64,000 nt of DNA from Candidatus Dormiibacterota bacterium (GTDB lineage Bacteria; Acidobacteriota; Polarisedimenticolia; Gp22-AA2): the NCBI GenBank assembly GCA_035635555.1, contig DASQAT010000026.1, positions 121,405-185,404 on the forward strand, given 5' to 3'. Positions within the stretch are counted from its first letter, which is position 1. Every line of letters starts with the position of its first letter. Below are positions 34,195 to 44,063 of this stretch, one piece after another. A program made the position numbers and the translations under genes. The notes beneath the pieces were generated by a model. The model was not told the DNA's origin. It saw only the letters and a list, made by a program, of their open reading frames with translations, and did no database searches.

Positions 34195-34872
34195 ATGCGG
34201 TCCTCGATCCTGCTGTGGGGAGCCATCCCGGCGATTCTGATCGCGACCCCATCGTGGGCCGAGGGGGAGACGAGGACGGCGCCGGTGCCGGCGGACGCGG
34301 TGAGCGAGGCGCGCAGCGTGGAGGAGGCCCTGAACGGTCTGCGGGGGCTGGTCGCGTCGTTCACGCAGACCGTGGAGTCGGCGGGGCTTCCCAGACCGCA
34401 GATCGAGAAGGGGACGGTCTACCTGATGCGGCCGGGCCGGATGCGCTGGGAATACGAGGTCCCGCGCGGCAAGCTGGCCATAGCCGACGGTCGCAAGAGC
34501 TGGGTCTACCTGCCGGAGGAGCGCCAGGTGCTGGTGGCGCCGCTCGACCAGGAGGGGTCGCGCAGCGGCATCGCCATTCTGCTCCAGCGCGTGGACCTGG
34601 TCGGGTCGTTCGAGATCTCCTGGGGCGGGGAGAACCAGCGCGGTCCGCGACCGCTCCTGCTGAAGCCACGCGCCCCCAGGCCGGAGTACGACCACCTCCT
34701 GCTGACTCCCGGCCCCGATCACCTGGTGAGAGTCCTGACCATCTTCGATCCGCTGGGGAGCCGCATCACCTATCGTTTCGACCGGCTGCGGCGGGTGGAG
34801 ACGCTGGACGACGAGCTCTTCCGCTTCGAGACCCCCGCCGGAATCGAGATTCAGGAGATCCCCCCGTCCTGA
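34195..34872 (+). CDS. lolA: Outer-membrane lipoprotein carrier LolA
   Basis: A 225-residue periplasmic protein. ATG 34195 opens a signal peptide ending near PSWAEG. ASFTQTVES, then YLMRPGRMRWEYEVP, then DGRKSWVYLPEERQVLVAPL are typical LolA segments. This is the only canonical LolA here; the proteins at 3171 and 8956 belong to a separate LolA-like branch. A -10-like TAGGAT at 34182-34187 lies so near the ATG, with no ribosome site, that the mRNA may be leaderless. Confidence 0.87.
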   Translation: MRSSILLWGAIPAILIATPSWAEGETRTAPVPADAVSEARSVEEALNGLRGLVASFTQTVESAGLPRPQIEKGTVYLMRPGRMRWEYEVPRGKLAIADGRKSWVYLPEERQVLVAPLDQEGSRSGIAILLQRVDLVGSFEISWGGENQRGPRPLLLKPRAPRPEYDHLLLTPGPDHLVRVLTIFDPLGSRITYRFDRLRRVETLDDELFRFETPAGIEIQEIPPS

Positions 34873-34977
34873 AGATCCCTCCGTAAGCGCCGCGGGCGGC
34901 GAGGTCGTCCGGGAACCTTGCAATGGCGCGGATCAGGATGCTAAGATCGCCCCCTTTTTCGCCCCCCGGAGGACCTG

Positions 34978-35469
34978 GTGGCGTCCGAAAACTCCTTCGA
35001 CATCATCTCGAAGATCGATCTGCAGGAGGTCGACAACGCCGTTCAGCAGGCCCTCAAGGAGATCCATCAGCGCTACGACTTCAAGGGGAGCATCTCCGAC
35101 ATCCGACGCGAGAAGGAGGTCCTCCACCTGGTGGCCGACGACGACTACAAGCTGAAGGCGGTGACCGAGATCCTTCTGGAGAAGCTGGCGGCGCGGCGCG
35201 TCCCCGGTAAAGGGTTGACCTTCAAGACGCCGGAGCAGGCGACGGGACAGAGTCTCCGGCAGGAGATCGTCCTGCAGCAGGGAATCCCGCAGGAGCAGGC
35301 CAAGGAGATCGTCAAGATCCTCAAGTCGAGCGGTCTCAAGGTGCAGGCGTCGATCCAGGCCGACCAGGTGCGCGTCAAGGGGAAGAGCAAGGACGAGCTG
35401 CAGGGGGCGATGAAGGTCCTGCGCGATTCCTCACTCAAGATCGACATGCAGTTCACGAACTACCGCTGA
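34978..35469 (+). CDS. yajQ: YajQ family nucleotide-binding protein
   Basis: A 163-residue protein. It begins VASENSFDIISKIDLQEVDNA and contains RYDFKGS and RVKGKSKDELQ, the family signatures. YajQ proteins bind cyclic di-GMP in some bacteria. GTG 34978 has GGAGG seven bases upstream, and the extended -10 TGCTAAGAT lies at about 34940-34948. Confidence 0.95.
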   Translation: MASENSFDIISKIDLQEVDNAVQQALKEIHQRYDFKGSISDIRREKEVLHLVADDDYKLKAVTEILLEKLAARRVPGKGLTFKTPEQATGQSLRQEIVLQQGIPQEQAKEIVKILKSSGLKVQASIQADQVRVKGKSKDELQGAMKVLRDSSLKIDMQFTNYR

Positions 35470-35479
35470 GGGACCGTCG

Positions 35480-36196
35480 TTGAGCCCACGGACTGGCCAT
35501 CGGAACGCGTGGAACGCTCTCCTTATCGCGGGCGCCGCGGCCCTTCTGTCCGTCCTTCTCCTGCCGGCTGCCGCGCTCGCGGACGAGGAGGAGGGCCAGG
35601 TCTCGATTCACGGCCGGATCATCGACGGGACGGGCACCGGGGTGGCGGGGCAGGTCGTGCGCCTTCTGAAATCACGGACCTATCTCAAGATAGGCGGCCT
35701 GCGGTCGCTCGACCAGAGCGCCGAGGACGCGCGGGCCACGACGGACGCGCTCGGTTTCTTCGAGATCGCGACCCGCAGGGACGCGGCGTTCCCTTACTAC
35801 TACCTTCGTTTCTACGATCCGAAGACCTTCGACTCGGTGCAGTACCGCCTGCCGGAGGACCGGGAGATCTCGAAGAAGGTGCGCTCCGGCCGGCCGGTCC
35901 AGATCTCGGTCTCCCTGCAGCTGCAACCCGACTGGCCGAAGGTCAAGACCCTGCTCGAGACCTACTCGCCCGGCAGCCAGGTGGGGCAGGTCCTGCGATC
36001 GCTCGGCCTGCCGTCGAGCCGCGCGCCGGAAGGATCGGGACGCGAGCTCTGGACCTACGAGAAGGTGGGCGTGGCCTACCTCGTCGAGGGACCGAAGGTG
36101 ATCGAGACGCGCAGCCTGCCCGGCGGCGCGAAGAGTGCTCTGGCCCCGCCCGGCAAGGACGAGGCGGAGCCCGCCGTGCGTGTGGATACGCCATGA
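35480..36196 (+). CDS. Secreted protein with carboxypeptidase-regulatory-like domain
   Basis: A 238-residue exported protein. TTG 35480 starts it ten bases after yajQ. A signal peptide ends near ALADEEE. Residues about 38-130 (SIHGRIIDGTGTGVAGQVVRLL, then TTDALGFFEIA, then YYYLRFYDP) fit an Ig-like carboxypeptidase-regulatory fold. The C-terminal part (SQVGQVLRSLGLPSSR, LWTYEKVGVAYLV) is unassigned. It overlaps the polyprenyl synthase by ATGA. Confidence 0.7.
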   Translation: MSPRTGHRNAWNALLIAGAAALLSVLLLPAAALADEEEGQVSIHGRIIDGTGTGVAGQVVRLLKSRTYLKIGGLRSLDQSAEDARATTDALGFFEIATRRDAAFPYYYLRFYDPKTFDSVQYRLPEDREISKKVRSGRPVQISVSLQLQPDWPKVKTLLETYSPGSQVGQVLRSLGLPSSRAPEGSGRELWTYEKVGVAYLVEGPKVIETRSLPGGAKSALAPPGKDEAEPAVRVDTP

Positions 36197-37272
36197 CCGA
36201 CGCCGCCTCCGGACTGAAGACGGCGCGTGTGCGGCCCCCGAGACGCGGCGCCGCGACCCCGCCCCCCCCCGCGGTGCGCGCCGTGCACTCCCTCCCCCCC
36301 GGCCTGCCGGAGATCATGCTTCTGGTGGGCGACAAGCTCGCCCAGGTGGAAGAGGAATGCCGGCGCCACCTGCGCTCGGAGGTCGGCGTCATCGATGAGA
36401 TCGGCCGTTACATCGCCGAGGGGGGAGGGAAACGCGTACGCCCGATCCTCCTGCTCCTGTCGGCGCAGCTCTGCGGCTACGAAGGCGACCGCGACGTGAT
36501 GTTCGCCTCGGTGTTCGAATTCATCCACACGGCGACGCTGGTGCACGACGACGTCATCGACGAGGCGGCGCTGAGGCGCGGTCGAGGCTCGCTGAACGCA
36601 CGCTGGGGCAACGGCCTCACGGTGCTGCTCGGCGACTACCTCTACATCAAATCGATGAACATGGCCCTGGCCGCCGATGACCTCGTGATCATCAAGATCC
36701 TGGCGGAAATCACGCTGAAGATGATCGAGGGGGAACTGATCGCCGACAGGCGTCGTTCGGACATCGACATCAGCGAGGCGGAGCACCTCGATATCGTCCG
36801 GCGCAAGACGGCCTGCCTGTTCTCGGGGTGCGGCCGGGTGGCGGGGGTCCTCTCGAAGGGATCGCCCGAGAGAGTGGCGGCGCTCTCCGACTACGGAATG
36901 AACCTCGGGATGGCCTTCCAGATCATCGACGATCTCCTCGATTTCACCGCGAGCGAGAGCGTCCTCGGCAAGCCGGTCGCCTCGGACCTGCGGGAGGGGA
37001 AGCTCACCCTGCCCCTCATCTACCTGCTCGAGAAGAGCGACCCGCGTGCCCGCGCAATGATCCAGACTGTCCTCGAGGAGCGCGATTTCAGGACGGTGTC
37101 GCGCGAGGAGATCATCGATCTCCTGCGACGCGGTCATACGCTCGAGCGCACCCGGGAGGTGGCGGTCGCCTATGCCCGCAGGGCGCAGACCGCACTTCAG
37201 GCGTTCAGTCCGTCGCCGGCCCGCAACGCCCTCCTGTCCCTGCCCGACTTCGTGCTGCTCCGGCAGTACTGA
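36193..37272 (+). CDS. Trans-polyprenyl diphosphate synthase (IspA/IspB family)
   Basis: A 359-residue enzyme. The first Asp-rich motif is LVHDDVIDEA, the second QIIDDLLDF. GGKRVRP and the QxxDD context fit long-chain octaprenyl/heptaprenyl synthases that supply quinone side chains. The two residues before the first DD motif are small (TLVHDD), which usually allows long products. The N-terminal 35 residues are Pro/Arg-rich and atypical. Confidence 0.92.
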   Translation: MTDAASGLKTARVRPPRRGAATPPPPAVRAVHSLPPGLPEIMLLVGDKLAQVEEECRRHLRSEVGVIDEIGRYIAEGGGKRVRPILLLLSAQLCGYEGDRDVMFASVFEFIHTATLVHDDVIDEAALRRGRGSLNARWGNGLTVLLGDYLYIKSMNMALAADDLVIIKILAEITLKMIEGELIADRRRSDIDISEAEHLDIVRRKTACLFSGCGRVAGVLSKGSPERVAALSDYGMNLGMAFQIIDDLLDFTASESVLGKPVASDLREGKLTLPLIYLLEKSDPRARAMIQTVLEERDFRTVSREEIIDLLRRGHTLERTREVAVAYARRAQTALQAFSPSPARNALLSLPDFVLLRQY

Positions 37273-37414
37273 CCGGCGCAGACTTCCTCAACATCCTGCG
37301 GTTCGGGCCCGTGATACCCCAATATGTTGTCTCATTTCATCCTTTGAAGCGCGACCACTGTGCTAAGATCCGGGGCTCGATGGCCACCCACGTCCCCGGC
37401 CTTTCAGGCGACTG

Positions 37415-40400
37415 ATGCCCCGCATCCTGAAGCTCGACCGGATGGAAATCCACGGGTTCAAGTCGTTCTACGGGCGGACCCGCTTCGACTTCCCGAACGG
37501 CATCACGGCCGTGGTCGGCCCGAACGGCTGCGGCAAGAGCAACATCGGCGACGCGATCTCCTGGGTGCTCGGGGAGCAGAAGGCGAGCTCCCTGCGGAGC
37601 GACCGGATGGAGGACGTCATCTTCAACGGCAGCGAGGGGCGCAGGCCGCTGGGGATGGCGGAGGTGTCCCTGCACTTCAAAAACCTTCTATCCGACGGTC
37701 ACTCGGCCGGGCCAGGGAACGGCCACGCGCCGGGCAACGGTCAGCCGGAGAACGGCAACGGCCAGTCCGCGACGGTGGAGCAGGCCCCGGGAGCCGCGCT
37801 CCCCGGCGATCACGAAGTGCCGATCGCGGAGGCGTCCGAGATCGACCCTCTCCGCGCCGGCGCGCCGCCTCTGGCCGGAGCGGAGCCGGACGTCATGCGG
37901 ATCACCGCGATCGAGGAGATCCCGGAGCAGGTCGTCGTCACGCGCCGGATCTACCGGTCGGGGGAGAGCGAGTACATCCTGAACGGCGAGCGCTGCCGTC
38001 TCAAGGACATCCAGGACCTCCTGGCGAGGACCGATATCGGCTCGCGGCTTTACTCCACTATCGAGCAGGGGAAGATCGACCAGGTCCTGGCCGCCAAGCC
38101 CAAGGATCGGCGCGCCATGTTCGAGGAGGCGGCCGGCATCCTCGGATACCGCACGAAGCGACGGCAGGCCGAGCAGAAGCTCGAGGCCGCCCAGGCGAAC
38201 CTGCTGCGCATCAACGACATCGTCATCGAGGTGGAAAAGCAGATCAATGTCCTGCGCCGCCAGGCGGCCAAGGCCCGCCGGTATCAGCGTCTGGTGGACG
38301 ATCTGCGGGAGAGGAGGCTGGCTCTCCTGCGACACCGTCTGGCGATGGCGGACGGCGAACGGCAGGCGACCGGCTCCGCTCTCGAGGCGCTGCGCGCGGA
38401 CGAGGTCTCCTGTGCGGCGTCGCTCGCCGCCGACGAGGCGCAGCTCGAGCGCCTGCGACTGGTGCTCGAAGAAGGGGAGGCGGCGGCGCTCCGGCGGCGT
38501 GACGAGATCCATGCGTTCGATCTCGAAATCGATCGGATCCAGGAGCGTCTGCGCGCGGGACAGGAGCAGATGCGCGACCTCGAATCGCGCCTGGCGGAGG
38601 GCGGGCAGGAGATGCTGGGCCTGCGGACGCGCCTGTCCGAGCAGGAGGAGCGTCTGGCCGCCGCGGGCGCGGACATCGAGGCGATCGAGGAGCGTCTGAG
38701 CGCGAGCCGGTCGTCCACGGCCGCGGTCGCGGTCGACGACGGCGCGCGCGCCAGTGAAATCGAGACCCGCGAGGCGGCGCTGGAGGCGGCGCGCGCGGCG
38801 CTCCTCGATCGGATCGAAGGGATCGCCGCGATGACACGGCGCGGCGCCTCGCTCGAGGAGCAGGGGCGTGTGGCGTGCTCGGCGCTCGACAGGATCGGGC
38901 GGGAGCTGGAGGAGCTCGGTGTCCTGCGGGAGCGCGCCGCGTCGGACGTGGAATCGCTGGCGCGGGAGTCGGAGGCCGGGCAGGAGCGCGCGCGGGCCTG
39001 CGCGGTCGAACACGAGGGGGCGGCCGAGGCCGCGCGCGAGGCAACTGAGCGTCTCGGCGCGGCCGAGAAGCGCGCCGAGGAATTGAAGGGTCGCGGCGCG
39101 GTGCTGGCGGAGAGGCTCGCGGCATTGGCCGAAATGGAGCGGCAGCACGCCGGGTTCTCCGAGGGAGTCGGAGACATCCTGAAGGGGGCCTCAGGACTGA
39201 GGCCGCGGGGTGTCGTGGGGGACCGCCTCGATGTGCCGGGCGGCCTCGAGAAGGCGGTGGAGGCGACGCTCGGTGATCTGCTGGAGGCCGTGCTGGTCGG
39301 CGGGAAGGAAGACGCGGTCCGCGGCGTGGCGTACCTGCGCGGCAGCGCGCGCGGACGCGTGTCGTTCATCGCCGAGGAGAGCGGCGCGGCGGCGGCCGAT
39401 TCGGCCGCGGGCGGACCGCCGGAGGCGGACCGGCTGTCCGGGAAGATCGGCGGCGTGCCCTGCGGTCCCGTCGCCCGGATCCTCGAGCGCACTCTCCTGG
39501 TCGAGGATCTCGAGCAGGCGTTCCGCCTGCACGCCGCGAACCCCGCCTTCGCGTACGTCACCCCCCAGGGGGACATCGTCCGTCTCGACGGCTCCGCCAC
39601 GGGCGGCGACGGCCGGGCCCTGCAGCACTGGCTCCTGCAGCGCCGGGCGGAGAAGGAGGAGATCGCCCGGCGCATGTCCGACACCGCGGTGGCGCTCGAC
39701 GAGATCGAGGGGAGTTTCGTCCGGCTGCGCGAGGATCAGACCGAGGTGCAGCAGCGCTTGAGAGTCGCGGCGCTGGCCGTGCAGGACGAGGCGCGACTGG
39801 CGTTCGAGCGCGATCTGAAGCTGCAGCAGGCCCGCGCGGAGACGGACCGGATCGACCGCGCCCTGCCTCTCCTGACGAGCGAGCGGTCGAGGCTGCAGCG
39901 CGATATCGCCGCGTGGGGCGGGGAGGCGGCGGCGCTCGCGGGGGATCTCACGAAGCTCCAGGACGAGCGCCGCGCGGTCGAGGAGGAAATCCAGACGAAG
40001 GGGGCCGAGCTCCTGGCGCTGCGCACCGAGCTGGACAGCGTGCGCCGCGAGTCGTCCGAGGCGCGGGCCGTCCTGGCGGCGGCCGAGGAGCGCCGGCAGT
40101 CCCTGGCGCGCGAGCGGGACCGCCTGGGCGAGGCGGTGGGGGATCTCAAGACTTCGATCGCCCGGAGGGGCCGCGAGATCGATGAGGGGAACGATCGCGT
40201 CGCCCAGATCCGCGGACAGGAGGCGAGCTCCGAGCAGCAGCGCCAGGCGGCGCTCCAGGCGCGTGCCGAGGCCGCGTCGCGCGACGAGGCGGCGCACGCC
40301 GGGCTGGCCTACGAGCGCGGTCTCCTGCTGGCCCGCGAGCAGGCGGTCAAGGAGGGACGCGCGGCGCAGGCCACCCTGCGCGAGCGGCAGCAGGAGCACC

Positions 40401-41170
40401 AGCTGCGCCGGGCGCGCGCCGAGGCCGATCTCGAGCACCTGGAGCGATCCTGCCGCGACGAGCTGGCCACGACGCTCGACGCCCTGCGCGCCTCGCCGGC
40501 GCCGCCCGCCGACGGTCCCGGTGTCGAGGAGCGCGAGGCGGAAGCGCAGCGAATCCGGGCCGACATCGAGGCGATCGGTCCGGTGAATCTCATGGCGGTC
40601 GAGCAGCAGAAGGACCTGGAGGAGCGTTTCTCCTTCCTGAGCGCGCAGAAGCAGGACCTGGAGGACGCCATCTCCGCCCTGCGCGACACCATCCGCACCA
40701 TCAACCGCGAGGCGCGCGAGCGCTTCAAGAGCGCCTTCGCAGCGATCCAGGGGAATTTCCAGGAATGCTTCAAGACGCTGTTCGGCGGCGGCACCGCGGA
40801 GCTGCGTCTGGCGGAAGGCGAGGACGACGTGCTGGAGGCGGGGATCGAGATCGTGGCGCAACCGCCCGGCAAGAGGCTGCAGAAGATCGGTCTCCTGTCA
40901 GGGGGGGAGAAGGCGCTGACGGCGATGGCGCTTCTCGTGTCCCTGTTCCGCTACCGGCCCTCGCCGTTCTGCATCCTCGACGAGGTCGACGCCCCTCTCG
41001 ACGAGGCGAACGTCGAACGGTTCACGAAACTTCTGCAGCAGCTCCGGAGCGACACGCAGTTCATCCTGATCACCCACAACCGCAAGAGCATGGAGGCGGC
41101 CGACCTCCTCTACGGAGTCACCATGGAGGAACCCGGTGTGTCCAAGATCCTGCCGCTGAGGTTCGAGTGA
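37415..41170 (+). CDS. smc: Chromosome segregation ATPase SMC
   Basis: A 1251-residue SMC. Walker A is GPNGCGKSN (residues 35-43). Two long coiled coils flank a hinge near residues 580-690 (GVVGDRLDVPGGLEKAVEAT). The C-terminal head has LLSGGEKALTAMAL and FCILDEVDAPLDEANV. Residues about 91-165 hold an insertion rich in Gly, Asn and Pro between FKNLL and VMRITAI, absent from most SMCs. No scpA or scpB is nearby. A TGCTAAGAT extended -10 sits upstream at 37361-37369. Confidence 0.96.
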   Translation: MPRILKLDRMEIHGFKSFYGRTRFDFPNGITAVVGPNGCGKSNIGDAISWVLGEQKASSLRSDRMEDVIFNGSEGRRPLGMAEVSLHFKNLLSDGHSAGPGNGHAPGNGQPENGNGQSATVEQAPGAALPGDHEVPIAEASEIDPLRAGAPPLAGAEPDVMRITAIEEIPEQVVVTRRIYRSGESEYILNGERCRLKDIQDLLARTDIGSRLYSTIEQGKIDQVLAAKPKDRRAMFEEAAGILGYRTKRRQAEQKLEAAQANLLRINDIVIEVEKQINVLRRQAAKARRYQRLVDDLRERRLALLRHRLAMADGERQATGSALEALRADEVSCAASLAADEAQLERLRLVLEEGEAAALRRRDEIHAFDLEIDRIQERLRAGQEQMRDLESRLAEGGQEMLGLRTRLSEQEERLAAAGADIEAIEERLSASRSSTAAVAVDDGARASEIETREAALEAARAALLDRIEGIAAMTRRGASLEEQGRVACSALDRIGRELEELGVLRERAASDVESLARESEAGQERARACAVEHEGAAEAAREATERLGAAEKRAEELKGRGAVLAERLAALAEMERQHAGFSEGVGDILKGASGLRPRGVVGDRLDVPGGLEKAVEATLGDLLEAVLVGGKEDAVRGVAYLRGSARGRVSFIAEESGAAAADSAAGGPPEADRLSGKIGGVPCGPVARILERTLLVEDLEQAFRLHAANPAFAYVTPQGDIVRLDGSATGGDGRALQHWLLQRRAEKEEIARRMSDTAVALDEIEGSFVRLREDQTEVQQRLRVAALAVQDEARLAFERDLKLQQARAETDRIDRALPLLTSERSRLQRDIAAWGGEAAALAGDLTKLQDERRAVEEEIQTKGAELLALRTELDSVRRESSEARAVLAAAEERRQSLARERDRLGEAVGDLKTSIARRGREIDEGNDRVAQIRGQEASSEQQRQAALQARAEAASRDEAAHAGLAYERGLLLAREQAVKEGRAAQATLRERQQEHQLRRARAEADLEHLERSCRDELATTLDALRASPAPPADGPGVEEREAEAQRIRADIEAIGPVNLMAVEQQKDLEERFSFLSAQKQDLEDAISALRDTIRTINREARERFKSAFAAIQGNFQECFKTLFGGGTAELRLAEGEDDVLEAGIEIVAQPPGKRLQKIGLLSGGEKALTAMALLVSLFRYRPSPFCILDEVDAPLDEANVERFTKLLQQLRSDTQFILITHNRKSMEAADLLYGVTMEEPGVSKILPLRFE

Positions 41171-42027
41171 ACACCCAGGAGCAGTACTTCGTCGTCGCGG
41201 CCGACGGGAAGGAGTATGGTCCCGCCGACCTGGAGACGCTGCGCCAGTGGGTGCGCGAAGGACGCGTCGTCAAGGCGACGCACATCAAGAAGGGAAGCGG
41301 CGGCACCACGTTCGCCGGCAAGCTGCCGGAGCTCCTCGACCTGTTCCCGCCGCGCGAGCCCGCCGCCGACGCCTCGGCGCCGCCCGCCCTGCCCTCCACT
41401 CCGGCGGTCGCCCTGCCGGCCGAGTTCCGCGTCTGGGAATTCATCGGGGCGGGATGGAACCTGGTGAAACCGCACTGGCTCGTCCTGGGCGCGATGTTTC
41501 TGATCCAGGGGCTGATCGGCGGCGTGCCGAACTTCTTCGTGCATTTTTCCGGCACCGCGCTCCAGTTCATCATCGGCGGCCCGATCCTGGTCGGAATCTG
41601 GCGGGCCCTCCTGGGTGTCGTGTCGGGACGCAAGCCCGACATCGCCATGATGTTCCAGGGGTTCGATCGCTTCCTCGACGCCTTCCTGGCGAACCTGGTG
41701 ATCGGCATCCTGACCATGCTCGGCTTCGTCTGCCTGATCGTGCCCGGGATCATTCTCGCGGTCATGTGGCTGTTCGCGATGCCGGTGATCGCCGAGACCG
41801 GTCTCGGTTTCTGGGAGGCGATGAGCGAGAGCGCCCGTCTGACCGAGGGATATCGCTGGCGCCTGTTCCTGCTCCTGCTTGCGTGTATCCTCGTGGCGAT
41901 CCTGGGAGCGCTGGTCTGCTGCGTGGGGGTCTTCATCGCCATGGCGGTCAATTTCATGGCCCTCGCCCTGGCGTACCGGTTCCTCCAGGCGCGCAAGGGT
42001 GCGACCGCGGCGGCACCCGCGGCGTGA
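41167..42027 (+). CDS. GYF-like domain membrane protein
   Basis: A 286-residue protein starting at GTG 41167, which overlaps the smc stop. Residues 5-60 (YFVVAADGKEYGPADLETLRQWVREGRV) match the GYF_2-like fold found at N-termini of bacterial membrane proteins. A Pro/Ala linker leads to four or five membrane helices from residue about 95 (WEFIGAGWNLVKPHWLVLG). Function is unknown. It overlaps the next gene by GTGA. Confidence 0.8.
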   Translation: MNTQEQYFVVAADGKEYGPADLETLRQWVREGRVVKATHIKKGSGGTTFAGKLPELLDLFPPREPAADASAPPALPSTPAVALPAEFRVWEFIGAGWNLVKPHWLVLGAMFLIQGLIGGVPNFFVHFSGTALQFIIGGPILVGIWRALLGVVSGRKPDIAMMFQGFDRFLDAFLANLVIGILTMLGFVCLIVPGIILAVMWLFAMPVIAETGLGFWEAMSESARLTEGYRWRLFLLLLACILVAILGALVCCVGVFIAMAVNFMALALAYRFLQARKGATAAAPAA

Positions 42028-42422
42028 GACGGGAGCGCGCGTCGCGGCTCGCCGCCGGCCTCTCCGTCTCCGGTCTGCTCGCCGGGACCTTCCTCCTGCC
42101 TCCCCGGAGACCGTTGCCCTTCGATCTGTGCCTGCTTCACCGGCTCACCGGGATGCCGTGCCTGACCTGCGGTCTGACCCGGGCGGTCTGTCTGCTCGCG
42201 CGGGGGGAGTGGAGGGCCAGCCTGTCGATGCACCCGGCCGGAGGGCTGGCGTTCGTGGCCCTGACCGTCGCCTGCGTCTGGCTCCTGGCCGAGGCGGCGG
42301 CGGGCCGCGATCTGGGGGCAGGCCTGAGGACGCGCCTGCTCACCCTCGCGCTCGGGGCGGGGGGAGCGCTCTCGGTCGTGACCTGGGGCGCACGATTGGC
42401 GGGGATTCTGCCCGTCGTCTGA
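42024..42422 (+). CDS. DUF2752 membrane protein
   Basis: A 132-residue membrane protein. The GMPCLTCGLTRAVCLLARGEW segment followed by HPAG matches DUF2752. Three hydrophobic helices flank it. Function is unknown. GTG 42024 overlaps the previous stop. Confidence 0.8.
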   Translation: MRRERASRLAAGLSVSGLLAGTFLLPPRRPLPFDLCLLHRLTGMPCLTCGLTRAVCLLARGEWRASLSMHPAGGLAFVALTVACVWLLAEAAAGRDLGAGLRTRLLTLALGAGGALSVVTWGARLAGILPVV

Positions 42423-42469
42423 TCGCCGGTCGCCGGTCGCCGGTGGGCGCGGGCGGCCCGGGCAGCCGC

Positions 42470-43984
42470 CTACGCGGCCGTCGTGGCCGAGCGGAGCGGT
42501 TCTGCCGCCGCCGGCACGGTGCGCCCGCGGGCCCAGGCGCGCAACTCCTCGATCGACTCCCGGCAGGTGCGCGACAGCGGGACGCTCCTCTGCAATTCCG
42601 CGAGAATGTGGGGGGATGACAGCGCCGCCTTCTCCGCGAACGCCGAGTAGAGCGCCGCGACGATGGCCGCCTCGATCTCCGCCCCGCTGAATCCGTCCGC
42701 CGCGGCCGCCAGGGCGGCGAGGTCGAAGGTCGCCGGATCCAGGCCGCGCTTCGACAGGTGGACGGCCAGGATCGAGCGCCGGGCGGCGTCACCCGGCAGG
42801 TCGACGAAGAAGATCTCGTCGAAGCGTCCTTTGCGCAGGAGCTCGGGTGGCAGCGCCTGGATGTCGTTGGCGGTCGCCACGACGCACACCGGCCGCTTCT
42901 TCTCCTGCAACCAGGAGATGAACCCTCCGAAGATGCGTCGCGCCAGCCCGCCGTCGGACTCCGCGCCGGCGCGCCCCGGGAACCCTTTTTCGATCTCGTC
43001 GATCCACAGAACCGTCGGCGACATCGCCTCGGCGGTGCGCAGCGCTCCGCGCATCCTTCTTTCGGATTCGCCGACGAACTTGTCGTACAGCGCAGAGGCG
43101 TCCAGGCGCAGGAGCGGAAGCCCCCACTCGCTGGCGACCGCCTTGGCGCACAGACTCTTGCCGCATCCCTGGACTCCGAGAAGCAGGAGCCCGCGCGGCG
43201 GCTCCAGTCCGTGCCGGCGCGCCTCCGGGCTGAAACCCGCGCCGCGCTTCTTGAGCCAGGCCTTGAGGTTCTCGAGACCACCGACCTGCTGCAGCGTCGT
43301 CTCCTGCGCGCAGAGCTCCAGGACGCCGTCGCTGGCGATGAGAGTCTTCTTGCGATCCAGGATGTGCTTGAAGTCCTGCCGGTCGATCTTCAGATCATCG
43401 AGGGCGGCGGTCATCAGGACCCGCTGCGCCTCCTGCAGCGTCAGCCCGCGCAGCGACTCGATCAGCTGCTCGAGCTCGGGCATGGAGAGGTCGACCCGGA
43501 TGCGGCGCGGCGCGCCCAGGTCCCGCAGCGTCCGCACCGTCAGCTCCCGGAGCGCTTGGCTGTCGGGGAGATCGAGCTGGAGGATCGCGGTCGAGGACTT
43601 CAATTCGTCCGGGACCTCGAGCGACTCGGCGCAGAGAAACAGCGTCCGGCGGTCGGCCGAGAACGACTCGCCGATGTCGCGCAGGGAACGCAGGATGGCA
43701 GGGTCCTCGAAGTACTTGTGCAGGTCGTAGAACAGGTAGACCGCCTCGGTGCGCATCCCGGCCGCCGCCTTGAGCGCTTTGTCCGGCTTCTCGGTGTCGT
43801 GCAGCGGTTCGCCGGTTCCCGTGCGGATCAGTCCGGTCGTCACCTTCCACTCGAAGAACGGCAACTCCTGGCGGACCGCGGCGTCCGCAACCAGCGAGCG
43901 CACGCGCTCCTCCTCCGGGCTCTCGATGACGACGAGGGCATGGTGCGACTGGATGAGCAGCTCGAGATCGCCGATGTTCTCCAG
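42470..43984 (-). CDS. Ycf46-like AAA+ ATPase, likely CTG start
   Basis: A 504-residue ATPase. The AAA domain has Walker A GVQGCGKS, Walker B VLWIDEIE, and the GRFDEIFFVDLP second region of homology. The N-terminal half and overall order match Ycf46-like proteins. The first ATG/GTG (43903) would cut off LELLIQSHHALVVIESPEEER, which fits the usual family N-terminus. The frame stays open to a CTG at 43984 with GGAGGT five bases upstream and no ATG, GTG or TTG before the stop beyond it. Confidence 0.85.
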   Translation of the reverse strand: MENIGDLELLIQSHHALVVIESPEEERVRSLVADAAVRQELPFFEWKVTTGLIRTGTGEPLHDTEKPDKALKAAAGMRTEAVYLFYDLHKYFEDPAILRSLRDIGESFSADRRTLFLCAESLEVPDELKSSTAILQLDLPDSQALRELTVRTLRDLGAPRRIRVDLSMPELEQLIESLRGLTLQEAQRVLMTAALDDLKIDRQDFKHILDRKKTLIASDGVLELCAQETTLQQVGGLENLKAWLKKRGAGFSPEARRHGLEPPRGLLLLGVQGCGKSLCAKAVASEWGLPLLRLDASALYDKFVGESERRMRGALRTAEAMSPTVLWIDEIEKGFPGRAGAESDGGLARRIFGGFISWLQEKKRPVCVVATANDIQALPPELLRKGRFDEIFFVDLPGDAARRSILAVHLSKRGLDPATFDLAALAAAADGFSGAEIEAAIVAALYSAFAEKAALSSPHILAELQRSVPLSRTCRESIEELRAWARGRTVPAAAEPLRSATTAA

Positions 43985-44063
43985 GCGGGACCTCCGGGGC
44001 GGTGAACGACGCGACCATTCGGGAATCTAATGCAGACCGGGGGCGACGGCAACTCCACGGGGG

